A DNA stretch of 41,214 bases from Bacteroidota bacterium. Lineage in GTDB: Bacteria; Bacteroidota; Bacteroidia; Flavobacteriales; Weeksellaceae. The notes below the pieces were generated by a model. It had not been told where the DNA came from. It searched no databases and saw only the letters and a list, made by a program, of their open reading frames with translations. Position numbers and translations under genes: made by a program. The stretch spans positions 1-41,214 of the forward strand of contig JAEYOX010000044.1 of NCBI GenBank assembly GCA_023411265.1. Direction: 5' to 3'. Every line of letters begins with the position of its first letter. Position 1 is the stretch's first letter. Of the stretch, positions 24,527 through 32,726 are shown in pieces.

Positions 24527-25618
24527 TCAGTGACGAATATGATCGTCATTTTCCGGATCATACTTTAGCTTGCGTTCTTTCTTTTTCTGGGGGAAGAGGA
24601 GAGAGGTAATAATACTCAGAGCAAGAATAGATACAATAATAATGAGTGAATGAGAGGTTTCAAACCCCATATCTGCCAATTGGTGGTGAAAAATCATCTT
24701 GAGACCGATAAAGGTTAGCAGTACAGCCAGGCCGACTTTCAAGAATCTGAATTTATCTATAATTCCTGCCAGTAAAAAGAACATGGAACGCAAACCGATT
24801 ATAGCAAAAATGTTGGAGAAAAAGACAATATAAGGATCTTTAGTTACTGAAAAAATCGCAGGAATACTGTCTACAGCAAAGATAAGATCTGTAGCTTCAA
24901 TGATCAGTAAAACGAGAAATAGGGGAGTCATTTTCTTTACACCATCAACGGTAACCCAAAATTTCTGGCCCACAAATTCATGATGCACCTTGAAATATTT
25001 ATTGGCAAATTTTACGACAGGATGGTTCTTCGTATCGATTTGTTCGTTTTCATTTCGGTTCAGAAACATTTTAACCCCGGTAATCACCAGAAAAGCTCCA
25101 AAAACATACATAATCCAGCTGAACTTGGCAATGAGTGCTGCGCCTAAGAAAATGAAAATAAACCGCATTATAATAGCACCCAGGATTCCCCAGAACAAAA
25201 CCCTGTGATAATTTCTTTCGGCGACGCCAAAAGCAGAAAATACCAGAATCATTACAAATATATTATCGACCGACAGCGCGTACTCTACAATATAGCCGGT
25301 GAGGTATTCCAGACCGAGGTTCTGATTGTAAAGTTGAATGGAATGTTCCAGATCAGACGGAATAATATGGACAGGATGCTGATGTTTTGAAATGACGGAC
25401 TGAAGTTTTTCAATACTGTCAATTCCGTGAAGATGATGTCCGTAGGTGAGAAGAACAACATAAAAACCCATTGACAAAGCGACTACAAAAAAGCTCATCA
25501 GTCCGGCTTTTTTCATTGAAACTACACCACCTGATTTCTTCCCCATATTGAGGTCAATAGCCAAAATAATAAGGATAAAGAGGAGGAATCCTCCTAAAAA
25601 TAATGTTTCGTTGCTCAT
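24527..25618 (-). CDS. TerC/Alx family integral membrane protein
   Basis: Longer TerC-family protein (363 residues) of the Alx/YgjT type. The two acidic membrane motifs are YIVEYALSVDNIFVMILVFSAFGV and LVLLIIEATDLIFAVDSIPAIFSVTKDPYIVFFSNIFAIIGLRSMFF. There are about nine hydrophobic segments and a C-terminal charged tail (KKKERKLKYDPENDD). These proteins are linked to manganese homeostasis. ATG 25618 (MSNETLFLGGF) is preferred; the upstream in-frame extension is hydrophobic but precedes the family N-terminus. A TACATTTG box lies about 50 nt upstream. Confidence 0.93.
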   Translation of the reverse strand: MSNETLFLGGFLLFILIILAIDLNMGKKSGGVVSMKKAGLMSFFVVALSMGFYVVLLTYGHHLHGIDSIEKLQSVISKHQHPVHIIPSDLEHSIQLYNQNLGLEYLTGYIVEYALSVDNIFVMILVFSAFGVAERNYHRVLFWGILGAIIMRFIFIFLGAALIAKFSWIMYVFGAFLVITGVKMFLNRNENEQIDTKNHPVVKFANKYFKVHHEFVGQKFWVTVDGVKKMTPLFLVLLIIEATDLIFAVDSIPAIFSVTKDPYIVFFSNIFAIIGLRSMFFLLAGIIDKFRFLKVGLAVLLTFIGLKMIFHHQLADMGFETSHSLIIIVSILALSIITSLLFPQKKKERKLKYDPENDDHIRH

Positions 25619-25669
25619 ACAGTTTAAAAAAACAAAGATATTTAAAAAAACCAAAATTGCGATGATTAA

Positions 25670-25677
25670 CAAATGTA
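25670..25677 (-). promoter_or_regulatory. putative -7 element (TACATTTG) for second terC-like gene
   Basis: TAnnTTTG on the minus strand, about 50 nt before the ATG. It has the same 8-mer, and a similar TTTTACATTTGT context, as the two XRE upstream repeats. Confidence 0.45.
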
Positions 25678-25916
25678 AAATTAGCAGTATGTATACCATT
25701 CCTTACAGGATTTTTATGTTTAACGGAATAACCACAAATTTTATGAAATATTCCTTTTAATACTTAAAGTAAACATAAATAAAACCTTGATATAATTGCA
25801 GAAAAGTATTGGTTTAAAATCCCTTATAAATAATTTTTAAAAAAATATCAATCCACAAAATTATCCACAGACAGAATGTCATTTCGGAGTGTTTACAAAA
25901 TTTACAACTGTTATTA

Positions 25917-25947
25917 TTGCTTTAGGATTAAAAAAAAATTATTTTTG
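25917..25947 (+). promoter_or_regulatory. promoter of M14 peptidase gene (TTG-N20-TATTTTTG)
   Basis: TTG at 25917-25919 and TATTTTTG at 25940-25947, 20 nt apart, full consensus, about 20 nt before the GTG start. Confidence 0.65.
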
Positions 25948-25967
25948 AAATTTGTAAAAAGTAATTT

Positions 25968-27074
25968 GTGTCAATAGAAGAATATTATACTCCAAACCCT
26001 AATTTCTCCAGCCGTTATATTTCCCCCACAGCATTGGAAAATTATGTACAGCACAATCTCAGCGATCACCTTTTGCAGATAGGAACTTCTACTTTGGGTA
26101 AGCCTGTATATATGGTATCCTTAGGAAAAGGGAAAACTAAAGTGCTCGCATGGTCGCAAATGCATGGAAATGAAAGCAATGGAACTCATGCTTTACTGGA
26201 TTTAATTGAAACATTTGCCCTTCATCCTGAATTTGAAGAGATAATTTTTCAAAATATTTCACTGGATTTTATTGTAATGCTGAATCCGGACGGTGCTGCA
26301 AAATGGACGCGAAACAATGCCTTGGATATTGATTTGAACCGAGATTTTCATCAGCAGGCCAGTAAAGAATTTAGGATTTTAAAGAAAATTTTTGATCAGG
26401 GAAATTATCATTACGGATTGAATCTGCACGAACAGAGAACGATTTTTACTACAGATGGCGTACATCCGGCGACTCTTTCTTTTTTAGCCCCTTCCGAAAA
26501 CACAGAAAGGACGGTAACCACCACCCGTAAAAAAGCTATGGCTGTAATTGCTGAGATTTACCGACAAATGAAGCCGCTGCTTCCAAACGGAATTGGGCGT
26601 TATACGGACGAATTTTATCCCACTTCTGTCGGTGATAATTTTACCCGATTGAAAATGCCAACGATTCTTTTTGAAGGAGGACACTTTCCGGACGATTATA
26701 AAAGAGAACACACCCGCAAATTGTATACTTTGGCCTTGTATCACGCTTTGTTGGCCATTGCTAGTTTGCAAGGTACTACAGAGGGTTATGAATTATATTA
26801 TGAAATTCCTGAAAATCAGGAAACGCATTACGATATCATCTACAGAAATGTCAAACTGAATACAGATTTTGAATGTGTGATGGATATCGCAGTGCAATAT
26901 CAGGAACTTATTAAACCCGGAGATGATGAAATTTCCTTCATTCCGATTGTGAAGGAAGTTGGAGATTGCAAAAAGAAAAAGGGCTGGAAAGAAATCGACT
27001 GTACAGGTAAACAGTACGTTTCTAAAAGGAAATATCCAAAACTGGATGCAGAGGTAGATTTTGAAATCGTCTGA
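25968..27074 (+). CDS. M14 family zinc carboxypeptidase
   Basis: Metallocarboxypeptidase-fold protein of 368 residues without a signal peptide. Zinc ligands are in WSQMHGNESNGTHALLDLIE (HxxE) and GLNLHEQRTIF (His). Substrate-binding Asn/Arg are in MLNPDGAAKWTRNNALDIDLNRDF, and a catalytic Glu candidate is in TILFEGGHFPDDY. The GTG at 25968 is the best start: it follows a consensus promoter and no in-frame ATG is nearby. The last 60 residues are Lys-rich with two Cys (DCKKKKGWKEIDC). Cytoplasmic M14 proteins can be peptidoglycan-peptide or amide hydrolases; the substrate is unknown. Confidence 0.9.
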   Translation: MSIEEYYTPNPNFSSRYISPTALENYVQHNLSDHLLQIGTSTLGKPVYMVSLGKGKTKVLAWSQMHGNESNGTHALLDLIETFALHPEFEEIIFQNISLDFIVMLNPDGAAKWTRNNALDIDLNRDFHQQASKEFRILKKIFDQGNYHYGLNLHEQRTIFTTDGVHPATLSFLAPSENTERTVTTTRKKAMAVIAEIYRQMKPLLPNGIGRYTDEFYPTSVGDNFTRLKMPTILFEGGHFPDDYKREHTRKLYTLALYHALLAIASLQGTTEGYELYYEIPENQETHYDIIYRNVKLNTDFECVMDIAVQYQELIKPGDDEISFIPIVKEVGDCKKKKGWKEIDCTGKQYVSKRKYPKLDAEVDFEIV

Positions 27075-27078
27075 TGTA

Positions 27079-27110
27079 AAAACCAAAAACAGCTCCTATA
27101 GGGAGCTGTT
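27079..27110 (-). terminator. terminator after DUF4920 gene
   Basis: A perfect 9-bp stem (27088-27096 with 27102-27110), 5-nt loop. On the minus strand it is followed by two runs of Ts; on the plus strand there is no T-run. It therefore mainly serves the minus-strand gene, though it lies just after the M14 stop. Confidence 0.75.
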
Positions 27111-27132
27111 GGAATATTGGATATTAAAACGA

Positions 27133-27639
27133 TTATTTCACCACTTTGATTCCTGCTGCCATAAACCTGTTCTGTTCTTGAGGCTCTGTTATCGCCTCAA
27201 TTTCCTCTTGAGGTTTTTTTGCATCTTCAGCATAATGTCTGGCTTCTTCCACAGAAAGCATTTTTCTTTCTGCAACACCTTCCAGAACAACATTCTTCCC
27301 GATGAGTGCAGTGGGGACAAAGAAAGCATAATCCTTCATTTTCACGAAAAAAGTTTCCTTTTTATCATTTTCTACAGTTAGCCAGCATCCTTTCTTAGGG
27401 CAAACAGAAGTTACTTTTCCAGTCAGTACAGCGTTTTCCACTTTGTCGGATTTATCCAATTCTTTACTTAACTGGCTCACCGACACCGCTTTCTTCACAG
27501 TTTTATCTTTCACACCTGCACCGTAATTGTCCCCTACTAAAGCTTTTCCAGCAGGGGGAGCGAATTTTTTGGTGTCTTTTTCTTGAGCAAATGCAGTTGT
27601 CGCAAATGCTAATACGATTAAAAATAATAATCTTTTCAT
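27133..27639 (-). CDS. DUF4920 domain-containing exported protein
   Basis: 168 residues with a clear Sec signal peptide (MKRLLFLIVLAFATTAFAQ). The mature protein matches the DUF4920 pattern found in Bacteroidota: GDNYGAGV near the start, then VLTGKVTSVCPKKGCWLTVENDKKETFFVKMKDYAFFVPTALIGKNVVLEGVAERKMLSVEEARHYAEDAK. The CPKKGCW motif with two Cys is conserved in the family and could bind a metal or form a disulfide. The beta-barrel (OB-like) fold is an inference. It has its own promoter and terminator. Function unknown. Confidence 0.88.
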   Translation of the reverse strand: MKRLLFLIVLAFATTAFAQEKDTKKFAPPAGKALVGDNYGAGVKDKTVKKAVSVSQLSKELDKSDKVENAVLTGKVTSVCPKKGCWLTVENDKKETFFVKMKDYAFFVPTALIGKNVVLEGVAERKMLSVEEARHYAEDAKKPQEEIEAITEPQEQNRFMAAGIKVVK

Positions 27640-27656
27640 TTTTTTAGAATTTTTTT

Positions 27657-27684
27657 CAAAATTAGTAAAACTTTTCTAATACAA
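27657..27684 (-). promoter_or_regulatory. promoter of DUF4920 gene (TTG-N17-TAATTTTG)
   Basis: On the minus strand TTG (27682-27684) and TAATTTTG (27657-27664) are 17 nt apart, full consensus, 17 nt before the ATG. Confidence 0.65.
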
Positions 27685-27737
27685 ATTCGGAAGAAATTAT
27701 TTTATATTTACTTTCTGATAATAATCAATCGATTAAT

Positions 27738-29147
27738 ATGAAAAGACAACTGAAACTCGGCGATGCCATCATGCTGGTTATGGGTTCAATGATAGGAAGC
27801 GGAATTTTTATCGTAAGTTCCGATATGATGAGGAATTTAGGTTCTGGGTATTGGCTGATAGCGGTTTGGGTGATTACAGCAATGATGACGGTGGCAGCTG
27901 CTATTTCCTATGGAGAACTTTCATCCATGTTTCCCAAAGCCGGCGGTCAGTACACCTATATTACTGAGATTTTCGGGCGTATGACGGGTTTTCTCTATGG
28001 GTGGGGTCTGTTTGCAGTGATACAGACAGGAACCATCGCTGCGGTAGCGATGGCTTTCGGGAAATTTACAGCATATCTTGTTCCGTGGCTCAATGATTCA
28101 GAACCTATTTTCCAAAACGGTGGTTTTAAAATCACCTGGGTACAGATTCTTGCCATTATGGTCATCCTTCTGCTGACTTTTATTAATACGAAAGGAGTGA
28201 AAAACGGAAAGTTTTTGCAAAATATCTTTACTGGCTCCAAAATTCTGGCTCTTCTTGGAATCATTTTATTTGGTTTTTTATTGATTAAAGATTCTCAGTG
28301 GTCTGAAAATATGAGTTTTGGATGGAGTGCATTTCAGGATTTCGGAAGTGAAGTAGGCAATAATCTGCTACCTACAAAGTGGGAGTCCATTAGTGGCATG
28401 GCTCTTCTTGGCGGACTGGCCGCCGCCATGGTCGGCTCTGTATTCAGTTCTGTTGCTTGGGAAAATGTCACTTTTGTTTCCGGAGAAATTAAAAATCCGG
28501 AGAAAAATGTGGTGAAATCTATGGTTTTGGGCACATCAGCAGTGATGGTGCTTTACCTTCTTGTGAATCTGGTTTATCTGAATGCTTTGGACAGAGACGG
28601 AATCGCGTTTGCCGATAAAAACCGTCCTGCGGTAGCTGCTTCGGAAGTAATTTTCGGAAATACAGGTACGGTAATCATGGCAGTTTTGGGCATGATTTCC
28701 ACTTTTGGATGTATCAACGGTTTGGTTCTGGCTGGCTCCAGAGTATATCAGACTATGGCTAAAGATGGATTGTTTTTTAAATCTGCCACCAAGAACAACC
28801 GCCATGATGTACCCGAAAAATCATTATGGATGCAGGGAATATGGGCTTCTGTTCTTGCTCTTTCGGGTCAGTATGGCGATTTGCTGGACATGATTTCCTT
28901 CGTCATTGTGCTGTTTTACATGATTACCGTATTCGGTGTCATCTATCTTCGCTTCAAAAAACCTGAACTGGAACGACCCTACAAAACATGGTTGTATCCC
29001 ATTACTCCGCTTTTGTATTTACTCATCGGAGCCGCATTCTGTATTCTGCTGATGATGTATAAACCTCAATATACATGGCCCGGCTTTATTCTGATTCTGA
29101 TAGGTTTGCCCGTTTATTGGTTTATTAACAGGAAGAAAAGCCGATAG
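27738..29147 (+). CDS. amino acid permease, APC superfamily
   Basis: Inner-membrane transporter of 469 residues with about 12 hydrophobic segments. The APC/LAT signature is at the N-terminus: KLGDAIMLVMGSMIGSGIFIVSSDMMR (GSGIF). Further family blocks are FPKAGGQYTYITEIFGRMTGFLYGW, FSSVAWENVTFVSGEIKNPEKNV and GCINGLVLAGSRVYQTMAKDGLFF. Closest in pattern to neutral amino acid exchangers and permeases; the substrate is not assigned. Start at ATG 27738. No terminator was seen in the 41-nt spacer to the NlpC/P60 gene. Confidence 0.93.
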   Translation: MKRQLKLGDAIMLVMGSMIGSGIFIVSSDMMRNLGSGYWLIAVWVITAMMTVAAAISYGELSSMFPKAGGQYTYITEIFGRMTGFLYGWGLFAVIQTGTIAAVAMAFGKFTAYLVPWLNDSEPIFQNGGFKITWVQILAIMVILLLTFINTKGVKNGKFLQNIFTGSKILALLGIILFGFLLIKDSQWSENMSFGWSAFQDFGSEVGNNLLPTKWESISGMALLGGLAAAMVGSVFSSVAWENVTFVSGEIKNPEKNVVKSMVLGTSAVMVLYLLVNLVYLNALDRDGIAFADKNRPAVAASEVIFGNTGTVIMAVLGMISTFGCINGLVLAGSRVYQTMAKDGLFFKSATKNNRHDVPEKSLWMQGIWASVLALSGQYGDLLDMISFVIVLFYMITVFGVIYLRFKKPELERPYKTWLYPITPLLYLLIGAAFCILLMMYKPQYTWPGFILILIGLPVYWFINRKKSR

Positions 29148-29164
29148 ATATCAAAACATTTTTA

Positions 29165-29172
29165 TATTTTTG
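29165..29172 (+). promoter_or_regulatory. putative -7 element (TATTTTTG) for NlpC/P60 gene
   Basis: TAnnTTTG, 17 nt before the ATG at 29189. No -33 TTG. Confidence 0.45.
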
Positions 29173-29188
29173 GAATCAAACTTTTTTC

Positions 29189-29728
29189 ATGAAGCAGGCG
29201 TTTCTCATATTTATTACGGCATTGATCGCAGTTTCCTGTGGTACTGCCAAAAAACCGGTAAAAAGACCGGATCCGTATAAAAAAACAATAGAAAGAAGTG
29301 CCGATCTCAGAAAACTGGTTTCCTATTTTTCAGGTAAAAACTCGCCTCAGGTGATCGAGGTATTAAAAGATGCGGAAAAATATTTAGGTGCCCCGTACAA
29401 ATATGCAGGAAACACCTCTGCAGGTTTTGATTGCTCAGGCCTGGTATGCAAGGTTTTTGATGAAAATAGCATGAAACTCCCCCGACGGTCTGAAGATCAA
29501 AGTAAAACGGGGGAAGAAGTGGAAATAAAAAAAGTGAAGCCCGGAGACTTGCTTTTTTTTGCCACATCTTCCGGCAACAGAGTGTCGCATGTTGGAATTG
29601 TGCATACTATTAACCCGGACGGCGAAATAACTTTTATACATTCATCGACTTCGAAAGGCGTTATCATTTCATCATTAAATGAAAGATACTGGAACAATGC
29701 GTACCTTTTCGCCCGAAGAGTTCTTTAA
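29189..29728 (+). CDS. NlpC/P60 (C40) family peptidoglycan endopeptidase lipoprotein
   Basis: 179-residue lipoprotein (signal peptide with AVSC, lipidated Cys17). Its single C-terminal NlpC/P60 domain has catalytic Cys in GFDCSGLVCKVF, His in RVSHVGIVHTI and the third polar residue region FIHSSTSKGVIISSL. These enzymes cut D-gamma-glutamyl-meso-diaminopimelate or nearby stem-peptide bonds, remodelling the cell wall. Its neighbour dapD makes the diaminopimelate precursor, a thematic but unproven link. Confidence 0.93.
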   Translation: MKQAFLIFITALIAVSCGTAKKPVKRPDPYKKTIERSADLRKLVSYFSGKNSPQVIEVLKDAEKYLGAPYKYAGNTSAGFDCSGLVCKVFDENSMKLPRRSEDQSKTGEEVEIKKVKPGDLLFFATSSGNRVSHVGIVHTINPDGEITFIHSSTSKGVIISSLNERYWNNAYLFARRVL

Positions 29729-29751
29729 TTTTCCCAAAGCTAATCGGCTTT

Positions 29752-29776
29752 TTGCAGATTTCTATTTGTACTTTTG
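29752..29776 (+). promoter_or_regulatory. putative promoter of dapD-glycan operon
   Basis: TACTTTTG (29769-29776) is a full -7 match 23 nt before the dapD ATG. TTG at 29752-29754 is only 14 nt away from it, shorter than usual. Supports ATG 29800 over the in-frame ATG at 29752, which overlaps the promoter. Confidence 0.45.
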
Positions 29777-29799
29777 CAGGGTTATTTAAAATAAGAAAT

Positions 29800-30612
29800 A
29801 TGTCACTACAACAAACTATTGAGAAGATCTGGGACAACAGAGATCTGTTGCAGAATGAAGAAAGCAAAACCGCTATCCGTGAAGTCATCAGTCAACTGGA
29901 TGCAGGAAAGCTGCGTGTGGCCGAGCCTTTGGACAATCGCTGGAAAGTGAATGAATGGGTGAAAAAGGCGGTAGTGATGTATTTTCCGATTCAGACCATG
30001 GAAACGGTGGAAGTAGGTCCTTTTGAATTTCATGATAAAATCCCGCTGAAAAAAAATTATGCCGAAAAAGGCGTTCGTGTGGTTCCGCATGCCATTGCGC
30101 GTCACGGCAGCTTTGTAGCATCGGGCGTTATTATGATGCCTTCGTATGTTAATATTGGAGCGTATGTAGATACCGGTACCATGGTGGATACTTGGGCTAC
30201 CGTAGGAAGCTGTGCGCAGATAGGAAAGAATGTTCACCTGAGCGGCGGTGTAGGAATTGGAGGAGTGTTGGAACCGCTTCAGGCAGCCCCTGTGATTATT
30301 GAGGATGATTGTTTCATCGGTTCCAGATGTATCGTGGTGGAAGGAGTGCATGTAGAAAAAGAAGCGGTTTTAGGAGCAAATGTGGTACTGACTGCTTCTA
30401 CCAAAATTATTGATGTAACAGGTGATGAACCGATAGAAATAAAAGGAAGAGTACCCGCAAGATCTGTAGTGATACCGGGAAGTTATACCAAGCAATATCC
30501 CGCCGGCGAATATCAGGTTCCCTGTGCTTTAATTATCGGAAAAAGAAAAGAATCTACAGATAAAAAAACCTCACTGAATGACGCATTGAGAGACAATAAC
30601 GTAGCAGTATAA
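29800..30612 (+). CDS. dapD: 2,3,4,5-tetrahydropyridine-2,6-dicarboxylate N-succinyltransferase
   Basis: Succinylase-branch enzyme of lysine/meso-diaminopimelate synthesis; 270 residues, family length. The N-terminal helical domain contains LRVAEPLDNRWKVNEWVKKAVVMYF. The left-handed beta-helix is made of hexapeptide repeats (GVIMMPSYVNIGAYVDTGTMVDTWATVGSCAQIGKNVHLSGGVGIGGV), and the C-terminus is RVPARSVVIPGSYTK. ATG 29800 (MSLQQTIEKIWDNRDLL) is the standard start. The first glycan gene begins 12 nt downstream. Confidence 0.97.
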   Translation: MSLQQTIEKIWDNRDLLQNEESKTAIREVISQLDAGKLRVAEPLDNRWKVNEWVKKAVVMYFPIQTMETVEVGPFEFHDKIPLKKNYAEKGVRVVPHAIARHGSFVASGVIMMPSYVNIGAYVDTGTMVDTWATVGSCAQIGKNVHLSGGVGIGGVLEPLQAAPVIIEDDCFIGSRCIVVEGVHVEKEAVLGANVVLTASTKIIDVTGDEPIEIKGRVPARSVVIPGSYTKQYPAGEYQVPCALIIGKRKESTDKKTSLNDALRDNNVAV

Positions 30613-30624
30613 TCATGTAGATGT

Positions 30625-31797
30625 ATGGTAAAATCTAGATTTCTGAAATTCATTTCCAATCCCAAATATATTTTTGGGATTTACATTCTTGTAAGTCTAG
30701 TGTCCGCAGTGTCCAAGTTTTTCCGCGGGGAAGGTGCCTATAATAATTATCTGATTTTTAGGAATGTCTTTGCCAATACAATAGCAGAAAAAAATATCTA
30801 TCTGCAATACCCTCAAGTTCATTTCGATTCTAATCATTACGGAGTTTTTTTCAGTGTACTGATTGCTCCTTTTGCTCTTTTACCGGATTGGCTAGGGATG
30901 CCGCTTTGGAATGTGGCCAATACACTAGTATTTATTTTTGCCATCAGCAAATTACCTTTATCGCATCCTAAAAAGGCTTTTTTTGCTTGGCTTTGTCTTC
31001 AGGAATTTATTACAGCATCGGTGAGTTTGCAGTTCAATGTGGCGCTCACAGGCCTTTTGATGCTGTCTGCCATTTACATTTACGAACGGAAAGAGACGCA
31101 GTCGGCCATCGCAATGCTGATCGGTTTTTTTGTAAAACTATACGGGATCGTAGGGCTCTCATCCTTCTTCTTTATCAAAAATAAGTTCAGATTTATTCTT
31201 TCATTTATCCTGTATGGCAGTGTATTTCTTCTTCTTCCCATGCTATTGTCCAGCCCTCAGTTTGGAATCCAGTCCTACGCGGACTGGTTCGAGGCTTTAG
31301 CAAGGAAAAACGGGACCAATGTGGTGCTGGGAAACCGTCAGGATTATTCCGTTATGGGAATCGTCCGCAGAGTTTTAGGAAATGCCGAGATAGCCAATCT
31401 GGTTTTTCTGATACCTGGATTGGCACTTTTTGGACTGCCGTATATCAGGATTAAACAGTATAAAAACTTGTCGTTTCAACTCATGATTCTGGCTTCCACA
31501 CTGCTTTTTGTAGTGCTTTTCAGTTCAGGATCCGAATCGCCAACCTACATCATTGCCGTGGCAGGTGTGATGCTTTGGTTTCTGATTCAGAAAAAAAGAA
31601 CCGCCATCGTCTATGGGATGCTTATTTTTGTCATTGTGCTGACCTGTTTTGGATTTTCCGATTTGTTCCCGAAGTTCATTAAAGAAGATTACATTATGAA
31701 ATATTCTCTCAAAGCCTTACCTTGTGCTGTGGTTTGGTTTCGGATCATATATGAATTGCTGACAAAAGATTTTGAAAAAGATTATCAACTTGCCTGA
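30625..31797 (+). CDS. GT87/DUF2029-type polytopic glycosyltransferase
   Basis: 390-residue polytopic membrane protein, about 9-10 hydrophobic segments. The early periplasmic-loop region (NNYLIFRNVFANTIAEKNIYLQYPQVHFDSNHYGVFFSVLIAPFALLPDWLG) and the later YADWFEALARKNGTNVVLGNRQDYSVMGIVRR segment fit the DUF2029 (GT87) group. These are polyprenyl-phosphate-sugar dependent glycosyltransferases acting on the outer face of the inner membrane. It lies 12 nt after dapD and its stop overlaps the GT2 start (ATGA). Family call moderate; sugar unknown. Confidence 0.8.
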   Translation: MVKSRFLKFISNPKYIFGIYILVSLVSAVSKFFRGEGAYNNYLIFRNVFANTIAEKNIYLQYPQVHFDSNHYGVFFSVLIAPFALLPDWLGMPLWNVANTLVFIFAISKLPLSHPKKAFFAWLCLQEFITASVSLQFNVALTGLLMLSAIYIYERKETQSAIAMLIGFFVKLYGIVGLSSFFFIKNKFRFILSFILYGSVFLLLPMLLSSPQFGIQSYADWFEALARKNGTNVVLGNRQDYSVMGIVRRVLGNAEIANLVFLIPGLALFGLPYIRIKQYKNLSFQLMILASTLLFVVLFSSGSESPTYIIAVAGVMLWFLIQKKRTAIVYGMLIFVIVLTCFGFSDLFPKFIKEDYIMKYSLKALPCAVVWFRIIYELLTKDFEKDYQLA

Positions 31798-32726
31798 TGA
31801 AAAAGATCTCTATTGTAATTCCGGTATTTAATGAGGCAGAAAATCTATTGTTGATGTATCAGAAAATACATCGTATTTTCGAAATGCTACAGGAATATAC
31901 TTTTGAAATCATTTTTGTCAATGACGGAAGCAGAGACGGAACTCAGGATCAATTAGAAGAACTGTCCCGCCAATACTCGCAGGTAAAGTATCTGGAATTT
32001 TCTAGAAATTTCGGTCATCAGCCGGCCGTAAAAGCCGGAATGGATTTCGCCACGGGAATTGCTGTTATTTCTATGGACGGGGATCTTCAACACCCACCGG
32101 AACTGATTCCTGATTTAATAAGAAAATGGGAGGAAGGTTTTGATGTGGTGCTGACCAACCGGTCTTACCCCAGAGAAATCTCTTATTTTAAAAAAAGAAC
32201 TTCACACCTGTTCTATCAATTTTTATCAACCATTTCAGATGTTGATCTGAGAAAAGGAGGGGGATCGGATTTTCGTTTATTGGATGCGAAAGTCGTGGAG
32301 GAGTTTAGGAATTTTAATGAAGATGATCTATTTCTCCGGGGTTTAACGAACTGGATTGGGTACAGGCAGACTACCATTAACTTTACAGCAGGAGAAAGGA
32401 ATGCAGGGAAAAGCAGCTACAATCTGAAAAAAATGATGAAATTTGCTTTCACAGGGATTACAGCTTTCAGTGTAAAACCACTGTATTTGGCCGTCTATTT
32501 GGGTTTTATTTTCTCTGCCATTGCTGTAGTGGGATATGCGGTTTATGTCATTCATTCATTTACTGCCGGCACTGAAATCTCGGGCTGGGCTTCGCTTATT
32601 ATGACCGTTGTATTTTTCGGCGGTGTACAGTTGATTATCCTTGGAATCATCGGAATATATCTCGGAAAAATTTTTAAACAAGTAAAGGAACGTCCCAATT
32701 ATATCATCCGCTCAAAAAACTTTTAA
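31797..32726 (+). CDS. GT2 polyprenyl-phosphate glycosyltransferase (GtrB/DPM1-like)
   Basis: 309 residues. The cytoplasmic GT-A domain begins ISIVIPVFNEAENLLLMYQKI, with VNDGSRDGT, SRNFGHQPAVKAGMDFATG and the metal motif SMDGDLQHPPELIP. Two C-terminal membrane helices (LAVYLGFIFSAIAVVGYAVYVI and LIMTVVFFGGVQLIILGIIGIYLGKIF) give the GtrB/Pgf-type anchor. Such enzymes load a sugar onto undecaprenyl phosphate, the donor a GT87-type enzyme would use, so the pair makes sense together (inference). ATGA overlap with the preceding gene. Confidence 0.93.
   Translation: MKKISIVIPVFNEAENLLLMYQKIHRIFEMLQEYTFEIIFVNDGSRDGTQDQLEELSRQYSQVKYLEFSRNFGHQPAVKAGMDFATGIAVISMDGDLQHPPELIPDLIRKWEEGFDVVLTNRSYPREISYFKKRTSHLFYQFLSTISDVDLRKGGGSDFRLLDAKVVEEFRNFNEDDLFLRGLTNWIGYRQTTINFTAGERNAGKSSYNLKKMMKFAFTGITAFSVKPLYLAVYLGFIFSAIAVVGYAVYVIHSFTAGTEISGWASLIMTVVFFGGVQLIILGIIGIYLGKIFKQVKERPNYIIRSKNF

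Larger units (their letters stand above)
25619..25967. other. 349-nt divergent intergenic region with DnaA-box-like sites
   Basis: Very AT-rich spacer between divergent genes. It holds the terC-like -7 box (25670), a perfect DnaA-box sequence TTATCCACA (25861-25869), a second ATCCACA 12 bp to its left (25851-25857), a TTTACAA direct repeat (25892-25898 and 25901-25907), and the M14 promoter. No coding frame is convincing. Confidence 0.5.

Noticed and set aside
25619..25967. Chromosomal replication origin
   Set aside because: DnaA-box-like sites and divergent genes fit, but only one perfect box is present. Gene strands switch again at 17 kb and 34.6 kb, and the ribosomal operons at the right end would face the fork.
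29752..29799. ATG at 29752 as start of dapD
   Set aside because: It overlaps the promoter and would add residues not seen in DapD; ATG 29800 is standard.
29806..30351. 181-codon minus-strand open frame inside dapD
   Set aside because: Antisense shadow with no recognisable motif; dapD is complete.
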